A stretch of 21,485 nucleotides of DNA, from the NCBI GenBank assembly GCA_026770575.1, contig MU657165.1, positions 212,465 to 233,949 on the forward strand, in the 5' to 3' direction. Shown here one piece after another: positions 1 to 9,041 of this stretch (position 1 is the first letter of the stretch; the number at the start of each line of letters is the position of its first letter). The stretch is from Pelagophyceae sp. CCMP2097. Its lineage: Eukaryota; Sar; Pelagophyceae. The position numbers and the translations under genes are program-made. The notes beneath the pieces are model-generated. The model saw only the letters and a list, made by a program, of their open reading frames with translations. It did no database searches and had not been told where the DNA came from.

Positions 1-643
1 CGGATGGCCCGCCGAGCCCTTGGTGTCGCCCGCGCAATTCCGTATGGGGCCCCACGGGGCCGTATGGGGTCCAGCCTACCCAATATGGGTGTATGGGGCC
101 CAATATGGGGCCCCATACGGCGACTCAGCGTGGAAGAGCAGTGGTCCGGGAAATCACCTTTGGGGGCTGTCTTCCCCTTTTGGGCTTTCGCCGCGCACAA
201 AGAGGGCTCGCGCAAGCTGGAACTCATCTGAGCGCTTCTGCGAGCGGCGCATCGAAAGAAGTGGATGAAACCCGTCGGGGCGCGCCCTGTGCGTCCTCGA
301 AGTCGAGGGGCGCGCGTCGGTTGGTCTGTAGTGGTCTGCCCCCGTGGGGAGAAGAATATTCACGCATCGACGTGTGTCGTGGACGAGCGGAGCAGGGCGG
401 GGCAGAGCATGGCGTCGACGAGCAGTGATAAGGAGTCCTCCTTAGGTTTCCGTGGGGGGGAAGGCTTACGCGACGCGTGTCGTGGACGAGCAAGGCGTGG
501 ACGAGCAGAGTCAGACAAGGAGCCACAGAGACCGAACGGTTTCCAAGGGCAAAGGACGCCGCGCTCCGAGTAAGCCACCCTTACAATTGTAGATTGGGGG
601 GGTTATCTAGACTCCTTTTCGTGTGAACACACAACCGCCGCGG
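1..643. other. GC-rich stretch without a recognised gene
   Basis: No open frame here resembles a known protein and none is supported by splice signals. The first 120 bases are a tangle of short repeats built on TATGGGGCCC and its near-palindromic variants. A second short repeat, GTGTCGTGGACGAGC, occurs near 373 and 477, with further GTGGACGAGC copies after it. The last 50 bases before the ATG at 644 are the presumed promoter and 5' leader of the intramembrane protease gene; no TATA box is evident. Confidence 0.5.
45..122. repeat. TATGGGGCCC short-repeat cluster
   Basis: Six or so overlapping copies of TATGGGG/CCCCATA-type words lie within about 80 bases. Several are followed by CCC, making the self-complementary core GGGGCCCC. 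The copies are irregularly spaced, so this is a simple-sequence cluster, not a clean tandem array. Confidence 0.6.
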
Positions 644-1868
644 ATGGAGGCGGCCTGCGTCGTGGCGCCGCCGGCGGTCGTCGGCGGCCATGCCGTCGTC
701 GTGGCCTGCGCGGTGCTCGTCGTCGACGCCGGCGTGCGGCGGAGCCTCGCGGACACTGCGCGGCTCGCCAAGGACGCCGACGCCGCCGCGCCGGCGGGCC
801 ACCTGGGCGCCGCCGCCGCGCTGGCCATGCCGTTCTGGTCGTCGGCGCTGCTCCTCGTCGTCTACTTTTGCTGGGTCGACTGGGTCGCCGTCGCCGCGTT
901 TGCCGCGGTCGCGCTCGCTACGACGTTTTCGGCCCTCGAGCCCTTCGCCAGGCACTGGCTGGCGCGGCCCGCGCTCGCGACGCGCCTCGCCGCAGTCGCG
1001 AGCGTCGGGCTTGTCGCGGCCTGGGTGCGCACGGGCCACCGCCGGCGTCCGCGTCGGCAAACCCACAAGGACCCAGTCGGGCATCGGCATCGCGTAAATA
1101 GGTCACTGGCTCGCCGTCGACGCGATAGGCGCCTGCTCCTGCGTGGCCTTGATCTCGGCCGTGGACGTGCCGGACCTGCGCGTCGCCTGCGTATTCCTAT
1201 GCGGCCTCGGTGCGTACGACGTTTTTTGGGTATTTTTCTCGGAAGAGCTCTTCGGCGGCAACGTCATGGTCGAGGTGGCGCAGCGCTCCGCGGCGAACCC
1301 GGCGCAGGGCTTGGCGGGAGCGGCGTTTGGCTCCGACTTTGCACGCAATTTCGCGGACGAGCTGCCGCTGCCCATCAAGCTGCTCTTCCCAGCCGGCTGC
1401 GGCGGCTTCCACGTCCCACGCCGCGTCCGATTGCCGCGCGGGAGAACGCCGTGGTGGCGTTTGAGAGTCCGAGACTGGCGCATCGACGGACGGGCGGGCC
1501 CCTGCGCGCAGGTCCTCGGCCTGGGCGACATCGCCATCCCCGTACGTTTTGCCCGTCCTCCGACGCCGGGACCGCATCGGTAGGGCCTGCTCGTCTCGCT
1601 GGCGGCGCGCTTCGGCGTTTTCGTCGGCGACCGGGGCTACCGCTCTCTTGCACTCGCCGCGTACGCATTTGGCCTCTCTCTGGCCAGCGGCGCCGCGGAG
1701 CTGTCTGCCGCGCCGCAGCCGGCGCTGCTGTACATCGTGCCCTGCGTATTGCTCCCGCTCGCCGTCTACGCGCGGCGCAGGCCGCACCGCAGAGGGACGC
1801 ATCTCGAAATGCTCTGGTACGGCTTCGAAGACGAATACGACGGGGGCGGCGAGGAACACGGGCCATAG
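644..1868 (+). CDS. SPPL: Signal-peptide-peptidase-like intramembrane aspartyl protease
   Basis: Four exons, 644..1046, 1102..1412, 1512..1541 and 1584..1868, join in phase to give 342 residues. The family (presenilin-type, peptidase A22B) cleaves transmembrane segments inside endomembranes. All three family signatures are present: the first catalytic Asp in GAYDVFWVFF (D174), the second in VLGLGDIAIP (D244), and the PAL motif in QPALLYIVP (residues about 293-301). The HWLAVDAIG and LPLPIKLLFP segments also match plant SPPL proteins. Several hydrophobic stretches precede YD. Exon 3 is only 30 nt and codes exactly the GLGD segment; its frame is confirmed by phase-0 junctions on both sides. The ATG at 644 starts the frame just before the first hydrophobic stretch; an in-frame GTG at 623 is not needed. 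The donor of intron 1 (about 1046) is the least certain junction. The N-terminal luminal domain of larger SPPLs is absent. Confidence 0.9.
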
Positions 1869-2105
1869 TAACCTCTTCCCCCTCGGTCCCTTCGGACCCC
1901 AGTGGTGGTCCGGTCGACCCGGCGCCGCCGGCGCCGCGAGCTTATTTTAGCGAGCGGTCGCGTCCAAAGTTTTGGGCCGACGTCGCGCGACGCGAGCCGG
2001 GAGCGCCATAGCCCGACGGCTCCTGCGCGGCCGGCTCGGCGATCCGTTGGAAGAGCGCGCGCATGCCCGCTTGCCGGCGGGATGCATCGGCGCGGCGGCG
2101 GGGGG

Positions 2106-3260
2106 ATGCCGAGGGCGTGGCTCTGTGCGCTCTGCCTCGGCGGCGCGCGTTGCGCGGCAGCCGCCGCTGATTTGCGGTCCGCGCAGTTCGATGTTGGCGT
2201 CGCATCCTCCGACGGTCTGCTGGCTTCCTGGCGCGTCGCCGGCGCCGTGGAGCGGCGCGAGAGGTACTTTTCCATCGTCGGCGGCCTGCTCGTCTCCCGC
2301 CTCGACGCGCGAGCAAAGCACCACGGACACTTCGTCGGCCTCGTCCGCGGCGGACCGGGGGAAGCGGGCGACGCGGGCGCGCTGCTGCGGCTCGGCGCCA
2401 AAGTACTGACGACCGACGTGAACGTCGCCGCCAACGTCGCCACCGCCGCCGTCGGTGGCGCCGTCATCTTTTTCGGCGGTGAGGACAACGCGCACAACCC
2501 GACGCTGAGCCTTCGCAGAAATTTGACGGGCATCGGCGTCCAGATACCCTCCAGACGCGGCTTCCACGTCATCATCCGCGGAGACCACCCGGGCTGCGTC
2601 GACAGGCGCGCGGGCTACGGCGGCCGGTGCCAGTTCGACGGCAAGCTCTCTGCGGCGATGCTCAAAGGCAGGCTGCTGCTCTACGCGCGCTCTAATCTCG
2701 TAGAAGGCCACGGAGGAAGGTTCGTCCAAGTCACACACACCGACACCCCGGAGAAACTCGTGCGCGACGGCGACGCGGCGTGGGCGCCGTTCCGGCCCGT
2801 CGAGATCGACGGCTTGTGGCTCGTTGGAAACGTTGAGGCGACGAACGTCTACTTTGCCGCCGTGAAGCCAAATCCCGTCGACGAGGGCACGGTGCTCGGC
2901 CTCTTCCCCGTCTCATCGCCACGGTCAAACTTCCGAGTCGTCCCGGCCTGCGTCGGCAAGGGAGTTGGGCGCGCTCTGGCGACGTTTGTCGGCGTCGCCT
3001 TGTCCTGCGACGGCGTCCACTTCTCCGAACTGACTTGCCTCGTCCCCTCCAACCCAGCAGACGGCGGCCGCACGGCGGACCACCCCGTCGACGGGTTCTT
3101 CCAGTTCAATGGCACGGTCTCGTTCTACGTGCATTTGGACGTGGAAGCCATCTCCAAAGCCCCGTCGCGACTCTTGGAGGTTAAGGCGTCCGTACCCGCC
3201 CTCGAGCAATGGACGCGCAAAGCCAAAGACGCGCTACGGCGACAGCACCACTGCGAGTAA
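2106..3260 (+). CDS. Secreted protein, possible five-bladed propeller (glycosidase-like)
   Basis: An uninterrupted frame of 384 residues begins at ATG 2106; an upstream in-frame ATG at 2082 adds eight residues. The start MPRAWLCALCLGGARCAAAA has the look of a cleaved signal peptide, so the product probably enters the secretory route. The middle holds segments of the kind seen in bladed beta-propeller carbohydrate-active proteins: CQFDGKLSAAMLKGRLLLYA followed by GGRFVQVTHTDTPE, and later WAPFRPVEIDG. Cysteines are spaced as expected for an extracellular protein. I cannot name a family with certainty; glycoside-hydrolase-like (GH32/43/33-type fold) is an inference from these patterns. The gene lies 237 bases downstream of the protease gene on the same strand and is convergent with the RING-Sel1 gene. 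No intron is needed. Confidence 0.6.
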   Translation: MPRAWLCALCLGGARCAAAAADLRSAQFDVGVASSDGLLASWRVAGAVERRERYFSIVGGLLVSRLDARAKHHGHFVGLVRGGPGEAGDAGALLRLGAKVLTTDVNVAANVATAAVGGAVIFFGGEDNAHNPTLSLRRNLTGIGVQIPSRRGFHVIIRGDHPGCVDRRAGYGGRCQFDGKLSAAMLKGRLLLYARSNLVEGHGGRFVQVTHTDTPEKLVRDGDAAWAPFRPVEIDGLWLVGNVEATNVYFAAVKPNPVDEGTVLGLFPVSSPRSNFRVVPACVGKGVGRALATFVGVALSCDGVHFSELTCLVPSNPADGGRTADHPVDGFFQFNGTVSFYVHLDVEAISKAPSRLLEVKASVPALEQWTRKAKDALRRQHHCE

Positions 3261-3370
3261 GAGTAAATGATACATCCCAGAGTCCCGCTTGACTCAGGCG
3301 TCCTGGCGGCTCCCGACTAGCGGCCCGGTGTGATCTAAATGCCGCGTTACGGTCGCCCCCGGCGGTCTCG

Positions 3371-4507
3371 TCAGAGCTTGCGCGAGGTGTTTCGGGCGAT
3401 GCTGCCGCCGCGCGTGCCGTGATCGCGCGTGGCGTGGTCGCGGCGTGCGCCGGTGCCTTTTCTCTCGGCGGTGGCGGCGTCGAGGAGGTGCTTTTCGATG
3501 ATGACAATGTCGTCCACAACTTCCGGGACGCCCGCCGCGGCGGCGAGCTTGTACCACTCGAGCGCCTCGGAAAGGTCGCGCTTGACGCCAAAGCCAGAGC
3601 CGTAGCACCGGCCGAGCGAGGCCTGGGCCTTTGGGTCGCCCTGGCCCGCGGCGAGCTTCCAGAGGCGGACGGCCTCGGCCACGTTGCGGTCGACGCCGTC
3701 AGCGCCGTAGTAGTTCATCGAAGCCAGATTGGACTGCGACTGGAAGTCGCCCTGCTTGGCCGCGAGGAGGAAGTACTTTGCGGCCTTTCGCGCGTCCCGA
3801 CGCGCGCCAAACCCAGTGTAGTAGCAGTACGCCAGGCAGCCCTGCGCGGCGGCGTTGCCCTGGTGCGCCGACAACTCGAAGAACTGAAAGGCCAGCTTGC
3901 CGCTCTTGCGGAGGCCGCAGTCGCCGTCGCGGTAGGCCGAACCGAGCTGCCGCTGCGCGACGGCGTCGCCCGTGCGCACGCGCTTCAGCATCCGCGCCAG
4001 GATCTGCGCGTTGGAGGTGGAGAGAGGCTCGCGGCACATGGGGCAGCGGTCATCCTTGGCGATGGTCTCGCACTTGTCCGCGCAGTCGGTGCAAACGATC
4101 TTGGAGCAGCAGGCGTAGTACGTCCGCGCGCCCGCGTCCAGCGGCAGCGCCTCGTAGCAGACGCAACACGCGTCGCGCCCGACCGAGTCGCCGTCGCAGT
4201 CGTCGCAGCCACACGCGCCGCCGCCGCACGCGCCGCGGCGCGCAAACGCAAAGTCCCCGACATCGCCGCCGCCGTCGTCCGCGGGTTGGGCCTATAAGCG
4301 CGCAGCGTCGGCCGCCGGCGGCGCGTGCGTGGCAATGCGGGCGAGGCACTCCCAAAGCGCGCGCAAACGCGCAGCGCGCGGGCCCGCGCGTGACCCGGGG
4401 TCGCTGCCAAGGCGCACCTTGTAGGGACTGCTCGGCTCGTCGGAGTCCACGACCATCGACGCCGGCGACGTCGCGCGACCCGCCTTCATCACGCTGGCGG
4501 TGCCCAT
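3371..4507 (-). CDS. RING-like zinc domain plus Sel1-repeat protein
   Basis: Two exons on the minus strand, 4418..4507 and 3371..4291, give 336 residues. The intron (126 nt) runs from AAG|GTGCGC to TTATAG, phase 0. After a short leader comes a Cys-rich stretch (CGGGACGCDDCDGD). It is followed by a RING-like, all-cysteine zinc domain with pairs in ACCVCYEAL, YYACCSKIVCTDC and RCPMCREPL. The C-terminal two thirds are Sel1-like (TPR-class) repeats, four readable copies, each ending in a phrase such as ALEWYKLAAAAG or AVRLWKLAAGQG. Zinc-plus-Sel1 proteins of this build are often expanded in stramenopile algae and are assumed to be adaptors or E3 ligases; that role is inference. The first in-frame ATG of exon 1 is at 4507, facing the ATP10 gene across a short shared promoter. 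Confidence 0.85.
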
Positions 4508-4801
4508 GCTTATGCGAGGCGCGAGGTGGGCCGGGGCGAGCAAGGACGCTTTCTACAGAAAGCGCGTCCGAAGAAGGCCGAATGTAATCGCCGAAGACCT
4601 TCAGAAAAAAGTTTCTGAAAGACATTTTTCTTTTAAACGCCGAAACCGGAATTCGAAACTAACGGGTCAGAAAGTGAAAGTGCGCTGCAGCGCGCGCGAC
4701 GAAAATGCGCGTCCGGCGGTCATGTTCCGGGCGGTCCTGGCATGTTTTCGAAGGCAGTTATTTTTTACCCTCGTCGCCGAAAAGCGAGTTAAGCGATCGC
4801 C
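4508..4801. promoter_or_regulatory. Divergent intergenic region with palindrome
   Basis: This gap separates the starts of the RING-Sel1 gene (minus) and ATP10 (plus), so it must carry both promoters. It is less GC-rich than its surroundings and holds a perfect inverted repeat, TTCAGAAA-AAAG-TTTCTGAA, at 4600-4619, next to a T-rich run. Whether the palindrome binds a factor is not known. Confidence 0.5.
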
Positions 4802-6061
4802 ATGCTCCGGTTGTTGGCGCCGCGGGCGCGGCTGCCGGCGCACGCGCCGGCGCGGCTGGACTCGGTTCTGCGGCGTACGCGCGCATCGGCGCCGGCGCCC
4901 GTCGTTGCGGCCCGGAGGACGATGGCCTACGAGCTCACCTTCGCCGAGGAGCTCCATGAGCTCTCCGTCACAAAAGGCAAGCCGATCATGGCCCGCAAGG
5001 AGAAGACGCCGCTGCCGTCCGCCCGCCGCGTCCGAGCCGCGCCCCGCGGAGGCGCCGACGATAAAGCGCAGGTTTCCGGTCTTTGAGGTCCACGATACGT
5101 CCAACACGCAAAAGGTCCGCCCGCCGCCCAACGACGCAACCCGCAACCCGCAACTCGGCGCCGCGTAGGAGGTCCCGGCGGCCTTTGTGCAGCGGGTGCG
5201 GCGGCGATGGCCGCAGGCTCCGCCGGCGACGCGGGAGCTCGCGCGTGGGCGACGGACCCCCGAGCGCAGGTGACGCTCGTCATGTGCTCGCATCGCGCCA
5301 TCGGCGCCGAGACCTTCCGGAGCTGGTACGCACGGGGCCCTCTGCGGCGGCTCGGGCTTGGAGCGGCGGGTTCGCCCGCGGATTCGCCCGCGTGGCCTCG
5401 ACTCGGCGGCCTTCTTTAGGGCGGTGCCTTTCGCGGCGCGCGTGTCTGGCAACAACTTAAAGGGCACGAAGATCGTGCAGCTCAGCATGATCGACCACTA
5501 TTTTATGCGCATCTTCCGTAGTTGGATCCTCAAGGATATGAAAAAGAACATCGAAGACAAAGACAAGCACTTGTTCCCACCCGGCGTCCGTACCCGCCGC
5601 CGCAGGCGCGGGACGCGCGGTCCGTAGGAAGCAGACGCTGCTGCTGCGCATCGGCGACGTCAAGGAAATCCGAGAGCAGCTCGGCCTCGGCAACAGACTC
5701 GTAAGTGTCCGTTTTGCGCCGGGGACTCGCCGGGGCCCCACGGTGGCGTTACAGGTCGGCTACGTGTTTCTCGTCGATCATCTCGGCCAAGTCCGATGGC
5801 GAGCGAGCGGTGCGTGCTCTTCGTCGGCTTTTTCGTCGGTGGCGGCCGACGCATCTCGCGAGCTCGCGCTTTTATGTAGGCGAGGCCTCGGCGGAGGACC
5901 TCGCGTTTTGTTGGCTCATGCTGGACCGGCTAATCATCGAGCGCACCGAGTTTATGCGAATAGCCAAGCTCACGCCAAAGCTGCCGCCGCCGCCGAAAGT
6001 ACCGCCGCCGGGAGCGCCGCCTCCGGGAGCGCCGCCTCCGGCGTTGCCGGATAAGGCGTAA
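4802..6061 (+). CDS. ATP10: ATP10-like mitochondrial ATP synthase assembly factor
   Basis: Eight exons (4802..5016, 5072..5114, 5169..5195, 5270..5325, 5420..5572, 5628..5700, 5755..5809, 5880..6061) join in phase into 267 residues. ATP10 proteins help assemble the Fo part of mitochondrial ATP synthase. The N-terminus is Arg/Ala-rich with almost no acidic residues, as in a mitochondrial presequence. Family segments follow in order: FPVFEV, VTLVMCSHRAIGAETFRSW, KIVQLSMIDHYFMRIFRSW, TLLLRIGDVKEIREQLGLG and VGYVFLVDHLGQVRWRASG, then EASAEDLAFCWLMLDRLI. Introns are 54-94 nt; the one at 5701 has a textbook GTAAGT donor. The junction after 5572 is the weakest (GTTCCC donor). The C-terminus carries an unusual Pro-rich tail (PPPGAPPPGAPPP) not typical of the family. 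A later in-frame ATG at 4922 would remove the presequence. Confidence 0.88.
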
Positions 6062-6077
6062 GCTCGCGCGGTGATGC

Positions 6078-6126
6078 GGGTGGTTTTCTACGGCGTCTGC
6101 GGGGGGTGGTTTTCTACGGCGTCTGC
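6078..6126. repeat. 26-bp tandem duplication
   Basis: The word GGGTGGTTTTCTACGGCGTC followed by TGC occurs twice in a row with a period of 26 bases, just after the ATP10 stop and about 230 bases before the light-harvesting gene. It looks like a recent local duplication. Confidence 0.8.
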
Positions 6127-6355
6127 AGAGGTGGCCTCGTGAGGATTGACCCTTTGACGAGGGGCATCACATCTATAGAGCTATCAGCAAGCAGGATGGC
6201 ACTTGAAGAGACGCTACGATGTGGACGGAGCTTCCCAGGCCCCTCGCTCGGCCTCGATTCCGTACGTATCGCAGTCGCAGCGCGCGTGCCAGTGCCTTCG
6301 AGTCGCTGAAAAAAGATCTTGACGATTCTCTTCAAGGTCGCCGCTCCGTCCCATC

Positions 6356-7349
6356 ATGATGAAGATTATCGTCGCCGCGACGCTGGCGTCGGCCGCCGCG
6401 TTCGCGCCCGCCCCCGCGCCCGTGGTCACGTCCTCGGCCGCCGCCTCGTCGCTCGACGGCATGCACGTAAACCGGCGTCTTATCATTCCAGGCGCCAACG
6501 GCAGAGGCCCTCGAGGCCCCGGCGGGCGACGCGCGCGGGCAGGTACGGCGCGGACGTCGAGACGGGCGGCGTCTGGGACCCGCTCTCGTTTTCCGAGCTC
6601 CACGGTCTCGTCGCCGGTACGCGTGCCCCGTGTTGCAAGGCAGTTCTCCTGCTTTTGGTCGACGGCCCTTTCAGGCTCGGAGCACGCGAACCTGTGCCCG
6701 CACCCGCAGTGGCTGCGCGAGGCCGAGATCAAGCACGGCCGTGTGGCCATGCTCGCCTTCACCGGCGCGCTCGCGCAGTCCTTCGGCATGCACTTCCCGG
6801 GCTCGCTCAACGGCCTCTACTACGAGGCGGGCGTCAACCCCATCGACGTGCGTAGAGAAAGGGCGGGTGGGAGTTTATGGTCTTCACAGGGATTTTTTGA
6901 AAAAAACGTTCCCGCGACCGCCTTTGGAAGCAGCGTGGCCGACTGACATCCACAGGCGACGGCGTCTGCGTTCGCGACGAACCCGGTGGGCATGGCGCAG
7001 ATCGTGCTGTGGATCGGCGTCACCGAGGGCCTCCAGTTCCCCGAGGGCGCCTGGCAAGGCGAGATGAAGCGCGCGCCGGGTAAGTCGCATGAGCCGGGGG
7101 CAGTATCTCGTGGGCGTGTGGCGCTCGACGCGCTACACACAGGCGACTACAAGTACAACTTTGGCATGGGCGGCAAGGATGTCGATGTTCAGAAGCTCAA
7201 GGAGCTGAAGAACGGTCCGTCGACTCGCGCAAACGTCGCAGACGACGCCGCTCTCAATGTGCCCTCTAGGCCGCGCGGCTATGGTCGGCATCATGGCGTT
7301 CTCCGCGTCGCACTTCATCCACGGCTCGGTGCCGTTCTTCTTCCAGTAG
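6356..7349 (+). CDS. Light-harvesting chlorophyll a/c-type antenna protein
   Basis: The start MMKIIVAATLASAAAFAP is a signal peptide ending in an ASAFAP-like site with Phe at +1, the plastid address used in algae with four-membrane red-derived plastids. The mature part has GGVWDPLSFSEL, then the first chlorophyll-binding helix REAEIKHGRVAMLAFTGALA, an amphipathic middle helix (MAQIVLWIGVTEGLQF), and the third helix KLKELKNGRAAMVGIMAFSA, ending SVPFFFQ. Clear exons are 6675..6847, 6956..7079, 7143..7214 and 7270..7349, with matching phases. Exon 2 ends at 6616. The link from exon 1 (6356 to about 6430-6480) to exon 2 is unresolved: the WDPL exon may start at 6543 or 6492, and an attractive alternative frame (ALEAPAGDARG) conflicts with it. 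The product binds chlorophyll and carotenoid in the thylakoid. The subfamily (Lhcf, Lhcr or other) cannot be told. Confidence 0.9.
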
Positions 7350-7531
7350 AAGAACAACCGCCGCACGGGCTTCGCCTTGCCGTTACATAATTGAAATAGA
7401 GGCGTGGACCCGATCGAGCAGGCGAGTGTGTGCGCCTTTCGATTGCGATTTAAAATACCGAGCCTCCGCGGCGGTGCCGGCAGAGTCCATACGGCCCTGC
7501 GGCCTCGGCCCGTCCTTTGCACGCGGCCTTA

Positions 7532-7637
7532 GCACCTTCCGGCGGCTATTTTTTAATCGCAGCTGCCCTCGCGGCGGCCGCCTTTTGCACCTTCCGGCGG
7601 CTATTTTTTAATCGCAGCTGCCCTCGCGGCTGCCGCC
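7532..7637. repeat. 55-bp tandem duplication over a gene 3' end
   Basis: Bases 7532-7582 and 7587-7637 are the same 51 bases with a single mismatch, at a period of 55. The right copy contains the last codons and the stop (7601-7603, minus strand) of the DCN1-like gene; the left copy lies in its 3' flank. The duplication therefore repeats the gene's terminal AAARAAAIKK-stop coding sequence downstream of the true stop. Confidence 0.9.
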
Positions 7638-8791
7638 GCCTCGACGTACTCGTCCAGCAGCAGCGGCCACGCGCTGGCGTCGGCGTCGTAGCCGCTAAAG
7701 TCGAGGGCGACCTAGAGGTAAAGGGTGTAGAGGTGAAGGGTTGGGTCGGGTCAGGGAAGAGGAAGAGAACGTCCTTTGACGGTCCTGTTTCGCCTCTGTA
7801 AAAAACGCGGCGCTCGCCTTGTCGGAGAATTCGAGGAACGACGTCCACTGGTCCAACGTGACGCGCGCCGTCGCGGCGTGGCCCGTGAGGAAGGCGACGA
7901 AGTTGGACGTGTGAGGCGACCGGTCGCCGATGGCAATGGGCAGCAGCACGAGCACGAGGTCCTTTTCAATCGTGCGGTGCGTCGACTCGCGCGAGAACAG
8001 AAACACAAACTTGAAAAAGTCGCGAAACCTGAGTGCTCGCGGCTCCAAGTGGGGTGCAAGGCGCGCGTCGCCCCTCAGGAGCCCTCTGGCGCGCGGGCGG
8101 GGTCGCGAGCTCACGTCTTCATGTCCAACTTGGCCGGGTCGAGGGCGAGGGTGAAGGCTCGGAGCTGGTCGAGGGAGTCTAGGCGCATTTTTTCCATTCC
8201 AACGTCCCACTCCGCCCTCGAGACCTCGGCAGGCTTGGCCGCGCCGAGGCGCCAGCACAGCGCGAGCACGCGGACGTCGCTGCACGCGTCGATGCCGATG
8301 TCGTCTGCGGGGACGCGAGTCAGAGGCGGTCGACGGCCTTTCAAAGCAGCTCAACGCAGAAAGGCTCTCGCGAGCCGCATCGCGACTCACCAGCCATGGC
8401 GGCAATGCCAGTCATTGTCCTACGAGCGCGGCCGTCGAACGAGGTGGTTCAGAGGTGCCATGCCGCAAGAAGGAAACGCAGCGGGCGGACCCCTGCGCGA
8501 GCCACCGCTCTCCACAGCCCGCGGCCGCGAGCCGACCCGCGGGCCGCGCGGGCATTCGAGGCGCCTGGCGGCTCCGCACGCAGCGGCGACGCAGGCGACT
8601 CTCCGAGCATCTCTCCGACTTTTGTCTCGATGCCGTGGGCCGAGCGAGTGCTTGGTGGCGGACGCGGCTTGCTGCAGGAGGTCCTCTTCGTCGGCCCATC
8701 TGTCAAATAAAGCCTCGATGGCCTTCTTGTCCACTGCCGGCACCGGGGGCTGCGCCACCACCGGCGCCGTGCGCCGCACGCGGCCGAGCAT
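7601..8791 (-). CDS. DCN1: DCN1-like cullin neddylation co-E3 (DCUN1 domain)
   Basis: Five exons on the minus strand (8664..8791, 8391..8419, 8115..8304, 7818..8028, 7601..7711) give 222 residues. DCN1 proteins speed transfer of NEDD8 to cullins and so activate SCF-type ubiquitin ligases. The PONY/DCUN1 domain reads through KKAIEALFDRWADEE, ADDIGIDACSDVRVLALCWR, SRAEWDVGMEKMRLDSLDQL, FFKFVFLFSRES, LDQWTSFLEFSDK and VALDFSGYDADASAWPLLLD. The cullin-binding patch residues (Asp of YDAD, Ala of AWP, Asp of LLLDEYV) are in place. The ATG at 8789-8791 gives a short Pro-rich leader without a UBA domain, as in the small DCN1 forms. Intron 2 has a perfect GTGAGT donor. Intron 4 appears to start with GC (AAG|GCGAGC) and ends in CTCTAG. 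The 244-nt first intron is the least certain. The gene is convergent with the light-harvesting gene. Confidence 0.9.
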
Positions 8792-9041
8792 GTCGCGCCG
8801 CCGAAGGTGCGCCCGCCACGAAAAGCTGAACGGTCACGGTCCCGGGATTCGGAGAAGGTCTGTAGGGGGGAACGTACGAGTGACACGAGTTTCGAACGGA
8901 AAATTTGATCCGATTCGTTAAATTTCCGGCATCGCTAATCTGATACATTTGTTAAAGAATTGACAAAAAAGTCGGGATCGTATTCGAGTATCCGACGGCC
9001 ACGCCCGTGGACGGGGATTGCGGCGGCCCCGTCGGGAGCCC

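Noticed and set aside
1766..2738. Minus-strand open frames of 263-269 codons
   Set aside because: They oppose the protease 3' exon and the secreted-protein gene and show no recognisable domain.
7776..8921. 381-codon plus-strand open frame
   Set aside because: Antisense to the DCN1-like gene and its introns; low-complexity Arg/Ser composition typical of GC-rich shadow frames.
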